A DNA stretch of 64,000 bases, taken from the NCBI GenBank assembly GCA_013399305.1, contig VXAI01000013.1, forward strand, positions 5,270,846-5,334,845, given 5' to 3'. The translations under genes and the position numbers were made by a program. Below, one piece after another: positions 52,801 to 61,697 of the stretch (position 1 is the stretch's first letter; each line of letters begins with the position of its first letter). The notes under the pieces were generated by a model. The model had not been told where the DNA came from. It worked only from the letters and a program-made list of their open reading frames with translations, and made no database searches. The DNA comes from Rostratula benghalensis. Its lineage: Eukaryota > Chordata > Aves > Charadriiformes > Rostratulidae.

Positions 52801-55800
52801 TGCTATTAGCTGAAATGGAAGGCTATAAGAGGCATTTTGAATGGTATTTTTATGTCATAAAATACTGCTTACATTATTTTGTATAACATCTAGCTTTCAT
52901 GTGCTGAGTAATCCTTACAGGTTTTGTGATGTTTTCGATCAAGGTTAGGCAAAGAGATTTACAAATTGCAGAAATGACTTCTCAAAAATAGTGTAACACC
53001 ACAGTCCCTCCACTCACCATTGTTTTCTCGCTGTGGTGATGCATAAAAGGTGCTTAATGACACTGGCAACACCTTGGGACAGGAAGTCAAGAGGACTATT
53101 CTCATTTACAACTCCAAAAGATGCATTAAAAATGACAGTGTGGTCTGTATTCTGAAACTACTTTCCAGCTTCATCAGATATGGCATGAAATACGTGGGTT
53201 TTTTAGTCTAAAACTAGAATGACACCTGCTGATGATGTAATTCAGTGCATTGCATCTGTTCAATCAGGAATTGCACAGACACAATTCCTATTTGGTAGCA
53301 AACTTAGCACAACCTGTGCCAAGACCAGACTAAGACTTTGTAATGACCTTCTCTTTCAAATTTAGTATCAAATATGACATTTACTGAAGCACAGGGAATT
53401 CCTATGTCTGTTTCAGGGCCCTGATTAAGAACTAAGCCAGGCACTACCTACTGAATTACTAATATATCTTCCTATAACACCTGGACTGGTACCTAGAGGA
53501 CCTACAGCTTAAGTGATATGTCCAGGGTTTTGGCCTAACTTGTACAATACAAGATTAATAGCATTAGCAGCACAGCCATTTTAATTTTCATTTGAACTTG
53601 TGACATGCACAGCACTCTCTCTTCAAAGATTATTCAACTACAGTATAAATCTGTAAATAATCTGTTGAGGTTTAGGCTGGACTGGCCCCTAAATTAATTA
53701 CATTAATGCTTTCTTTTTGATTTATAACATACTTGAACCTTTTAAATGAAGCTTTCAAATATGGGTGTCTTTTCACTGTCTTTGATCAAGGGGATTTTAG
53801 TTCATAAACTTCTTCACAGCTCACTTGCAAGCTTTAAATTTTCAGTACAACCTTAGAATTTTCAGTGTTTCCTATGTGCAAGCTTTCTGTTGAAAAAGCT
53901 TTCCATTTATATTAAATAGATCAATGATAGGAGGTGTTGCTGTAACAGCCACAGACTCTTCTCTCCTGTTCCAGGCTTACACTGGGTTTCATGGTTAGCT
54001 GTGCTTTCTTGTCAATGTGGCTCAGCAACACCTCTGCTGCTGCCATGGTGATGCCAATTGTAGAGGCTGTAGCTCAGCAGATCATCCGAGCTGAAACAGA
54101 AGCTGATGCACTGGAGATATCTTGCTCTAATGGCTCCACCAACCCTGCACTGGAGCTAGACGGTAGGCATGCAGTGTTTGTCTTTGCCCACCTTCACTCT
54201 GCAGCAGTGTAAACACCACATGAAATAAAGTTTAAGGCCTAGGGAAGTATTATCATTATAATTATTATTGTGGTGAGGGTGGTGAGGCACTGGATCGGGT
54301 TGCCCAGAGAAGTTGTGGTTTCCCCATCCCTGGAAGTGTTTAAGGCCAGGCTGGATGTGGTTTTGAGCAACCTGATCTCTAGGGACAGGTGGCCTTGCCC
54401 ATGGCAGGGGGCTTGGAACTTCATCTTTAAGGTCCCTTCCAACTCTAACCATTCTACGATTCTGTGATTCTATGATTAATTAAAACTGAACAGGCGCAGA
54501 ACATGGCAGTTATATGAGAGGAGAGTACAAGAGAAGAGGTTGGCCTCTTCAACCTAATAAAATAAAGGCTACAAATACACTGGGAGTTAAATGCTAACAA
54601 GAGAAAAGAGCTCATCAAGCCCATTGGGATAATATTGGGAGAACAAATGGATTTACACCAGTGATGTACACAGCTGGATTGTAAATTAGGAAAGCATTTC
54701 TCATCATTATAAGATTGAGACTTTGGGGAGTAGGAGCCATGAAGGAGCGGGGTACAACATAGCCGTTTTTAAGGTTGGTGCTTGTAAGTGTATTCATGGA
54801 ATGATGTGAAGTAGTTGCATGGAATGGGACATGCTGATGGAGACTTTCCAGTTTTGCTCCCCTAAACACTTATCTATCTTTCCACCAATATCTTACAGAA
54901 AATATAGGAGAATGTCAAAGCAGTGACTGGAAAGAGAAAGAAAAACAAGTTAATGGGTAATAGTTATTCATTTACTAAATTCTGCTCTAAAAAATTCTGT
55001 AAAAAGAATATGTTTATTACAATACATACCTTTTTTTTTCAGATATGACAATGATGTGGGTGTTATTGTGTGCACAATTGAAAAGGAAAGTGAAAAAGAC
55101 AAGGAACAGGTACTTAAGAGGACTTTGGGGTTTTCTTTAATGCAACTAATGTGTGTAACAGTTTTAACCTAAGTCTTACTCCTCTGCAACTAGCTAACAT
55201 GGCACAGCTAGCAATGAAGCTAGTTTCGTGTGGTTAATACATAGATGTGTAGATACACATACACATCCAGTTTGCTAATTTAGTTGTTTTATGAAAGGTT
55301 TTGTGGTCCCAGTGTATATTATGCAAGTTAAACCAACCTCACCAGAGAAAATTCTATATGTCAGGAACATATACGTCAGTACAGCAAAAGGAAGTTTCTG
55401 TGTGGAGACTGAGACAGCTCAGGCAAAGGACTTCAGGATTTGACTCTCCATTCTTCCCCTTTGCATGAATAATTGTAGTACCACCATAACAGCAAACCAG
55501 ACCACAGAGCATATGGTTATATTGCCAGAAACTTCTCTGGCTGTTCTGGGACTTCCTTGAATCCTGTTTTTTTGCTTCATGGTGAGCCCTTCTTGTATAT
55601 TAATTGGTGTATTTTCTTTCTAAGGAGAACCTACCACCTGCTGAAAGAGGGGGGAAAAGCAGAAAGGACAAATACAGTGGAGTTTTTAAAGTGATGTGCT
55701 TATGTGTTGCTTATTCTGCTACCATTGGAGGGCTGACCACAATCACAGGAACATCAACTAATCTGATTTTTGCTGAACACTTCAATACGTAAGAGACTAT

Positions 55801-58800
55801 ATTAAATATTTTTATTCTTCTTAATCCAGAATTTTAACTGTTCTTTCTTGAGCTCCTACATGGCTCCCCAAAAATGCATTAAAATCCTTACTCTTCAATT
55901 TTATATTATTTGATTCTATGACTTTCTTTTTGCTATTTTTATTTAAGGAGGTCAAAAGAAATTGCACAGTTGTATTTGTCTTACACTGGAAAAGGCTATA
56001 AGTGATCACCCAATACATGAAAAATGTGACCATACTTTGGTTAAGTAATGCTTTATTCCATGCACTCCAGCTGCATGGAGTAAAGTGGGCTTATGTGGGA
56101 AAGGTGAGCTTGAGGTGGGAAAAAGGTGGGCTTATGTGCGGAAGAAAACACTACTTAGCCTGAATATGACATGCTATCTGGCCTTAAAGGACTGTTATTC
56201 ATTTCTAAGTACAGTAGGAGCTAGGTTCAGGTCTGCTTAGCAAAGTGCATCAAGAGGCTTTCAGGAAGTTAGTACCTTGTGAAATTACAAATGTAGGTCC
56301 GTTAGTCAAAGAAAAAGCAAATACTTTCAAACCAGTCTCAAACTTTGCATTCAATGGGATATTTTGGTTTGAGATCATTAAAAACTTCAAAGTAGAACCA
56401 CTTTGAAAAGAAAATTGGCAGATTTCATTCTAAAGCTTTTGGAAACTAACTGTTCTTGCTGAACATTTTTTCTTCTCCCAACTACTCATTGCCAGAAATA
56501 GTCCTACTCCAATTTTGAAATGGAACAAAGTAAAATACAATGTTTTATTACCCTCTGCCCACTATTCTGTATTGCTTATGGCAAAATGGTGATAGATTTT
56601 CTTCCAATCTGTGTTCCATGAATGGATGAAATTTGGCTTCAGCATGCTGCTAAAGAAAACTGAAGACATACAGTTGATAAATCAGCCTGTGCGCAGAGTA
56701 GCAACAATGGAAACAGCACGGAAATTATAACAGACTGCCTATTACTGGGGCCAAAGACCTACACAGGGCAGACTAGGACATTATAAATCCTTCAGGTTGA
56801 AACTTTCAGACATGTAAGCATTCCTGGCTCAAGCAGGCTTCACACTCAGGAGCCTAGAAGAATTCACGTTGATTACTAGGGGTAAGAACCGTTCATTTCC
56901 TTGCTGTTGGAGGAAACTTGAAAAGAACTGGCCTACAGCTGGTTTTTCAGTTTGTCTAAGCTGTTAACAATCTCTTCAAGAATGTATAAGCAGATTGTTG
57001 CCCTCTCCCTGGGTCTTCACCCTCTGCTAGGAGCATGGGCTGTGCATGGAGTATAATCCAGTATAACTGCATGTATAATCCAGTTTTATACCCCACCAGC
57101 ATTTTGCTTAATCTTTTCACAACCACTGAGACTAATCCTTAACTAAAGCTGAATCTACCATCTAACTGTGCAAATATTTTTATCTTTAACTGTCTTGCTC
57201 TCCTTCTCCTTAGAAGCTTCATTTGTATTTATGCCCTGTCTGAAGTGGGAATTAACCTGTTAGCATGACTTGGACACATTTGCAGTCTACCTTCATGTAT
57301 CATAAGCCCCTGGAGGACAATGCCGTACATACAGTGTATTCCTGGGTTTCCCACTCAGTGATATAGTACTTAAAATGGCACCGTGAAATTCCATATTCCT
57401 TATATCTTCCTGATTTTAGTATTAAGTAAGCTGGAATCAGTGTTTACTGTTCTCCCCTTTTTTTTCTTTGTCAGGAAAGGTAGAATACCTGTCTTAGCAT
57501 TGGAGCCTGTGTGTTGCTGGGATCCCTCAGCCTGCTGTTCATTTAGGAAAGGAAATTATGCTGTGATCCACAGGGCAGAAGCATCCCTGACAGAGAGATC
57601 AGCTTCTGCAAAGGCCCCTTTTCAAGGCAGATTTGTTACTGATCCTCTCAAGGTCCCTCTCTTTATTTTTTAATTGTATGCAAAGGGACAACATTATAGT
57701 GTCTAAAATACAGATTTCTTCAAGATTAAAAAAAAAATAAAAAAATTTTGGCTAAGACACTAAGCTAACATGTGGTCAGCTAGTAGGCTAAGGATTAGTC
57801 TGCTCACACTTCCCATAAGATACTCAGAAGACTTTAGTGGCCAGGGAGGCATCAATGGGGGTGAGTTGGGTTGGTCCTTACTGCTCCCTTGAACAGATTC
57901 TTGGTGATGCTGAGTCCCTTTCTTCTGACTCCACATACATTCACATTTATTTATTTACTTTATCCCTTTTTGCATTGGTGTTTTTCATCTTGATTCCTCC
58001 AGGCTGCTGCAGATCTTTGTATCAGTTATCTCACATCTGCAGTCATACCTATCTAATGTTACATAGCTGTGGAAAACTTCTCACCGCTCTTTCCCACATG
58101 AAGCAGTTTCTTCAGTGCTGCAAACCAACGTTCAGAGCAGGGCCAAGGATTCTAGGAGCACAGGCAACTGCACTCCAGGGTGAGGGCAAGGCTGTGGAGA
58201 GGTTAGAGAGAGAATGGGTCAGGGAGAAAACTCAGGAAGTTCTCCCTGAGGTGCTTGAGGAAGAGTAAATCCTACAATGAAACCTTTGGTTCAGGGTCAC
58301 TGACAGGTTACTCAATTTCCTCAGTCCTATTTTGGTTACTAACTTTGACCTTCCAGAAACAAACTTTGCCAGCATAACATTATTTTCACTCTAAGCACTT
58401 CTCTAAAAGTCATAATAGGAATAATGTTATCTAGATTTGTTCGATGAACCAAATTTATTGGTATTTGTAGTGTTTGTCTGGAAAGAGTTTGTTGTTATTG
58501 GCACTGAATCACTGTAAAATGCGGATTACTAAAACCAATCACACAATCCAAAGGAAAGAAGTCTAGAAAATAGTTCAGTGTTTCCTGTCCATTCTTGTCT
58601 GAAGCAAGACCTGTAGCAGATAATCCAACCAACAGTATATATTATATCATTTTTTAAATCTTTTAAATCTACCATCCAGTCTATCCAAGGAATATTTGCT
58701 CTGGAGATGAAGAATAGCTGACTTTAATATTGAGATTACTAGAAACACTTACATAGATATTCAGCCCTGCTGAAATCTGACCACAATAAATTTATTTTTT

Positions 58801-61697
58801 ATAAAGGATTTGACTCTTCAGTATAAAGTTTTCAAGAGCTTGTCTTGTTGCTCAATAAGGAATAATGTCACATAATTCAGGAAAGAGATCCTAAACACTT
58901 TTGTGATGAAATGCTAAGTAATTGCTATGCTGATGCTATTTTTTCCTGATGCAATTAGAGCATCACCTTAAGAGGTGAGTAGGAATTTTGGTTCAGTTGG
59001 CACTTTAATTGCAATAAATGTAAACATTGTAATAAATATAGAACAAGCCTAAACTTTGCACAATACTCAAGAAAACATCCATCATAAGTATTTACTGCCT
59101 CAAAGACCTATTCTGATGTGACCATCAGAATTATTTTTTCTTCTAACAAGACCCGAAACACAAAAGATTAGCTAATAATTGTAAATATTGGAACTGGCAA
59201 ATCATTACAGCCTTTGCCTGGACTTGTTATTTCCCTTCCATCTGATTTTTGCTTCAAGGAGGAAGGCTATTCAAAGAGACTAGAATTTTCTCACTTTTAG
59301 CCTTAGAAGCTCTCTCAGTAGAGCTGGAGGAATTCAAAGGAGAATAACTTCTGTTCATAAAGTAAATTGAAAAACAGGATACATTTAGCTGACCTTTTTG
59401 CCTGTTTGGCATCTATCTTGTTCAACATCAAATCAATTTCTTTCAGAAAACCAAAGTCCATTGCTCCTGTTCTTAAATGAACACGGCAGAGAAAGTTCTG
59501 GTTGAATGACCCCCATCTCTAAACAGTAGATTCAGTCAGCCTCAAAGAGATGAGGTCACTAGAGAGACAATCCACCTAACAAATGAACATTCCCGCCTTT
59601 CCTGGAAATTAGTAATAATTTTGTTGCTAATCAGTTTTGAAGCCCTTATGAAAGCTTAAAGAATGCAAATCTCAATGTGGTTTCCACTGTTTTCTTCTAT
59701 GTTCATTGGAACCTCTTCATTTAAGTATATTTTCTTGTGCTGAAGTCTCCTCTCAAAGAACTGCTTTTCTTCAAGTTCTGTTTCTTTGTAGTCCTAATGG
59801 TCCTTAACGTTGGGAGTGGCCCTTCTTTGCCTCATGAACTCGGGTCAGACACATCTAGATCCGTGTCAGATTCCCAGACCTATTGCTGATCCAGTGCCCA
59901 AGTAACTGGCGCAGCCGGTTCCTGTAGTAGTCACGATGATCAGGAACAGGATGGGATGGTGAGGGAAGAGGACACCAGAGACTGCCTCAGGCTGATGTCA
60001 GCTGCCAGCCAGAAGCATTCTGTTGCAGCAGGGTTTTCTGGCACTTCTTACAAGTCTTCATTCCTTTGTAAAGCTCAACTGAACAGTTTTTTACTTTCAT
60101 CCAGACGTTACCCGGGTTGCCAGTGCATCAATTTCGGATCCTGGTTTATCCTTTCCATCCCCATCACAGTTATTATTCTCGTGCTCTCCTGGGTCTGGCT
60201 CCAGTGGCTTTTCCTTGGGTTTGAGTAAGTAAATATTGTAATCAATAAAACTAAATGCTGATGATGTAAGAGATATCTTGTAAAAGGAGTAAATATTGCA
60301 TCTAACTTTAACAGGCTCAATAGGAAGATAATGCAGCAAGAGTGATTTTGCATGCCTGATTAGTATGGGGGAGTCTCTGGATGGGACAAGAATTTTCTAA
60401 AAATAAGGAACCTTGACTACTCAGCCCAAAGTGAAAAGTCCATATTACAAAAGATAGTGCCAATTCTTTTAGAATACAGACATCATCCTTAACCAATGCA
60501 TGTGTGCAAGACAGAAGAATATTGAAATTTTTCACATTTTGGTCTGAGACCAGAGGATTTATAAACAGGACGTTGCCCTTCACTAAAGTCAAAGATTGGC
60601 TTGAATACTTGAGCAAAGTCTGTGTTATAAACTGGATGACTATATTTGTAAATGTGAAGTAAAAAAATTCATCTTTTCCAAAATTTGTATGTGGTGGTAT
60701 GGCAGGGTACCCCCACAACCCCCTTGCCTAGAGCTTGTGCTTTTGAAGTTTTATATGTTCTTTGGGGCTGATTCTTCAAAGTCTTGAGCTCCATGAGCTC
60801 ACTAACCTCTCCATAGATAACAAAGGGCACGCCTGTCTTCCACAATTACATGGCTATGTATGGGCCAAGAGATGAAGAGCGAGACTCTCTACTCTTAAGC
60901 AGACTTAAAGTCATCCAATGTTTACCACTCCTTATGTGAATACTTACTGTTTCATTTTTCTTGAATGTTTCAATAATGTTCTTTTCAACACTAGGTAAGG
61001 TTCTTACCCCAAAATGAAAACCTAACTCATACGAGAGCAGTTTGCAGGCTACTCATGGGATACAAACTTTTTCATTACAAAACAAAGCAAAGCAAAGTCA
61101 TAGATGACTTTCATTAAATAGCCAGGTAATGTATTTTATTGTTTCAATTAGTCCCCATGATTAAAGCTTCATCCTTCCTGGGAAAATGAGTTAGAAAATA
61201 ACAGCACACATTTTGTTGCAGCCCCTGCCAATCTCCCATTGGGATTTGCCAATTCATTCCAACGTGCTCCCATTGAATGGGAGTTACTGTATTTTAAAGT
61301 GGAAATTTAACTTTGGTGAAGTGCTATTAGTACCTGGAAAGGTTAGATTTATTTTTTTTTTCCCATATACACAAGTAATTAATTGTTTGATATTGTTGAT
61401 TTACATTCCAGTTTTAAAAACATGTTCAAGTGTGGCAAGAAGAAAACAGCTAGAGAAGAGGCCTCAGCACAGGTGATTCGGGATGAATACAAGAAGCTTG
61501 GGTCAATAAGGTATGTCTAACTGTAAATCTGCAAACAAGAGTATATCCAAGTGTAAATTCAGGAAAATGTATAACCCATTCTATTTCTGCTGTAGCTACC
61601 CAGAAATTGTTACACTTGTCCTATTCATTCTAATGACCCTGCTGTGGTTCACCAGAGACCCTGGCTTCATCCCAGGATGGTCCTCACTTTTCCCAAA
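46751..61697 (+). CDS. SLC13A1: Solute carrier family 13 member 1 (Na+/sulfate cotransporter NaS1), 5' part
   Basis: Coding exons: 46751-46849, 48736-48864, 49600-49736, 53975-54162, 54899-54956, 55043-55109, 55625-55788, 60105-60224, 61412-61510, 61596-61697. All junction phases agree, giving 387 codons plus AA of the next. The product is an electrogenic Na+-coupled sulfate transporter of the apical membrane in renal proximal tubule and intestine. Recognised by near-identity to mammalian NaS1 in blocks such as [45 protein letters not shown] (S139-N140-T141, a Na+/substrate hairpin signature of the family), [13 protein letters not shown] and RDPGF. It is about 595 residues in mammals; the last third, including the second SNx hairpin, lies right of the window. 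The start is M-K-I-L-S-Y with A at -3. No frameshift or stop is seen. Confidence 0.96.
46920..46962 (-). mobile_element. CR1 LINE 3' terminal stub
   Basis: Only about 43 bases of reverse-oriented CR1 tail (AGAATCATAGAATGGTTTGA then GTTGGAAGG) inside intron 1 of SLC13A1. Confidence 0.8.
48565..48606. repeat. Three exact copies of a 14-bp tandem repeat
   Basis: The unit TAAGTACCCTACAT occurs three times head to tail without a mismatch, about 130 bases upstream of SLC13A1 exon 2. Confidence 0.95.
48736..48864 (+). CDS. SLC13A1: SLC13A1 coding exon 2
   Basis: Acceptor TCTAG at 48731-48735, donor GTAATC at 48865. Forty-three residues, [11 protein letters not shown]...MESKE, covering the second helix and the WLTEALPL signature common to SLC13 proteins. 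Phase 0 on both sides. Confidence 0.95.
48865..49599 (+). other. SLC13A1 intron 2
   Basis: About 0.7 kb, AT-rich; no repeat or other feature recognised. Confidence 0.85.
49600..49736 (+). CDS. SLC13A1: SLC13A1 coding exon 3
   Basis: Acceptor TTTCAG to 49599, donor GTATGT at 49737. Encodes [20 protein letters not shown], then [11 protein letters not shown] and VGVNPA, leaving TG of a Trp codon completed by exon 4. The open frame continues past the donor only by chance. Confidence 0.95.
51109..51715 (+). mobile_element. CR1 LINE fragment, 3' end (first of two)
   Basis: Plus-strand CR1 from the end of ORF2 (CTGTACTCAGCAGTGGTGAG block, remnants of [16 protein letters not shown] in frame 51199-51390) through the 3' UTR to the tail ATTCTGTGATTCTGTG ending at 51715. 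Frame broken by a stop and indels. Confidence 0.93.
51716..52095 (+). mobile_element. CR1 LINE fragment, 3' end (second of two)
   Basis: Starts directly after the tail of the previous copy with TTTAGCCTGGAGAAAAGGAG, equivalent to about 51337 in the first copy, and runs to a GATTCTACAATCCTATGA tail near 52092. It is 5' truncated. Divergence from the first copy suggests separate insertions. Confidence 0.9.
53975..54162 (+). CDS. SLC13A1: SLC13A1 coding exon 4 (SNT hairpin)
   Basis: Acceptor TTCCAG to 53974, donor GTAGGC at 54163. Starts with the last base of the Trp codon, then [19 protein letters not shown] and AAAMVMPI. S139-N140-T141 is the first SNT motif that forms part of the cation/substrate site in the DASS family. 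The C-terminal part ([10 protein letters not shown], an NGS sequon) starts a variable extramembrane loop. Confidence 0.95.
54163..54898 (+). other. SLC13A1 intron 4
   Basis: About 0.7 kb; about one third is a CR1 3' end. Confidence 0.85.
54266..54476 (+). mobile_element. CR1 LINE 3' fragment
   Basis: Plus-strand CR1 3' UTR: TTGCCCAGAGAAGTTGTGG, the CCATGGCAGGGGGCTTGGAA block, and tail ATTCTACGATTCTGTGATTC. Located 100 bases after exon 4. Confidence 0.93.
54899..54956 (+). CDS. SLC13A1: SLC13A1 coding exon 5 (58 nt, variable loop)
   Basis: Acceptor TTACAG to 54898, donor GTAATA at 54957. Completes a Glu codon and encodes [18 protein letters not shown], leaving GG. Poorly conserved in sequence, but position, charge and phase match the equivalent mammalian loop, where the next residues are G-Y-N-N-D. 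Confidence 0.88.
55043..55109 (+). CDS. SLC13A1: SLC13A1 coding exon 6 (67 nt, variable loop)
   Basis: A T-rich tract with CAG to 55042; donor GTACTT at 55110. Completes Gly and encodes [20 protein letters not shown] then EQ. This is the highly charged loop joining the two halves of the N-terminal transport domain. Fitted by phase from both neighbours. Confidence 0.88.
55625..55788 (+). CDS. SLC13A1: SLC13A1 coding exon 7
   Basis: Acceptor TCTAAG to 55624, donor GTAAGA at 55789. Residues 227-281: a basic segment GGKSRKDK, then helix [20 protein letters not shown] and [12 protein letters not shown]. The [13 protein letters not shown] block is strongly conserved in NaS1. Leaves AC of a Thr codon. 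Confidence 0.95.
55789..60104 (+). other. SLC13A1 intron 7 (4.3 kb)
   Basis: AT-rich, no mobile element recognised. The 143-residue frame 57837-58268 has no homology I recognise, starts without context and is treated as chance. Confidence 0.75.
60105..60224 (+). CDS. SLC13A1: SLC13A1 coding exon 8
   Basis: Acceptor ATCCAG to 60104, donor GTAAGT at 60225. Completes Thr, then [19 protein letters not shown] and a hydrophobic helix ending [11 protein letters not shown]. Leaves GA, completed as Asp by exon 9. Confidence 0.95.
   Translation, partial: TLPGLPVHQFRILVYPFHPHHSYYSRALLGLAPVAFPWV
60225..61411 (+). other. SLC13A1 intron 8
   Basis: 1.2 kb without recognised repeats or other features. Confidence 0.8.
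61412..61510 (+). CDS. SLC13A1: SLC13A1 coding exon 9
   Basis: Acceptor TTCCAG to 61411, donor GTATGT at 61511. Encodes [20 protein letters not shown], then [12 protein letters not shown], a basic/charged loop conserved with mammalian NaS1. Leaves AG; with C from exon 10 this codon reads Ser. Confidence 0.94.
61596..61697 (+). CDS. SLC13A1: SLC13A1 coding exon 10 (last one in the window)
   Basis: Acceptor TGTAG to 61595, donor GTAAGT at 61698. Encodes [20 protein letters not shown] then [13 protein letters not shown], leaving AA. The intron before it is only 85 bases, the shortest in the gene. The next mammalian exon would continue toward a YPGF-type segment, not found up to 64000. Confidence 0.94.

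Larger units (their letters stand above)
49737..53974 (+). other. SLC13A1 intron 3
   Basis: 4.2 kb holding two abutting CR1 copies (51109-52095). Elsewhere nothing is recognised apart from an exon-like segment at 52629-52710 that I do not accept. Confidence 0.85.

Noticed and set aside
57837..58268. 143-residue open frame inside SLC13A1 intron 7
   Set aside because: It has a hydrophobic stretch but no recognisable family, and lies within the intron of a well-supported gene. Treated as chance.
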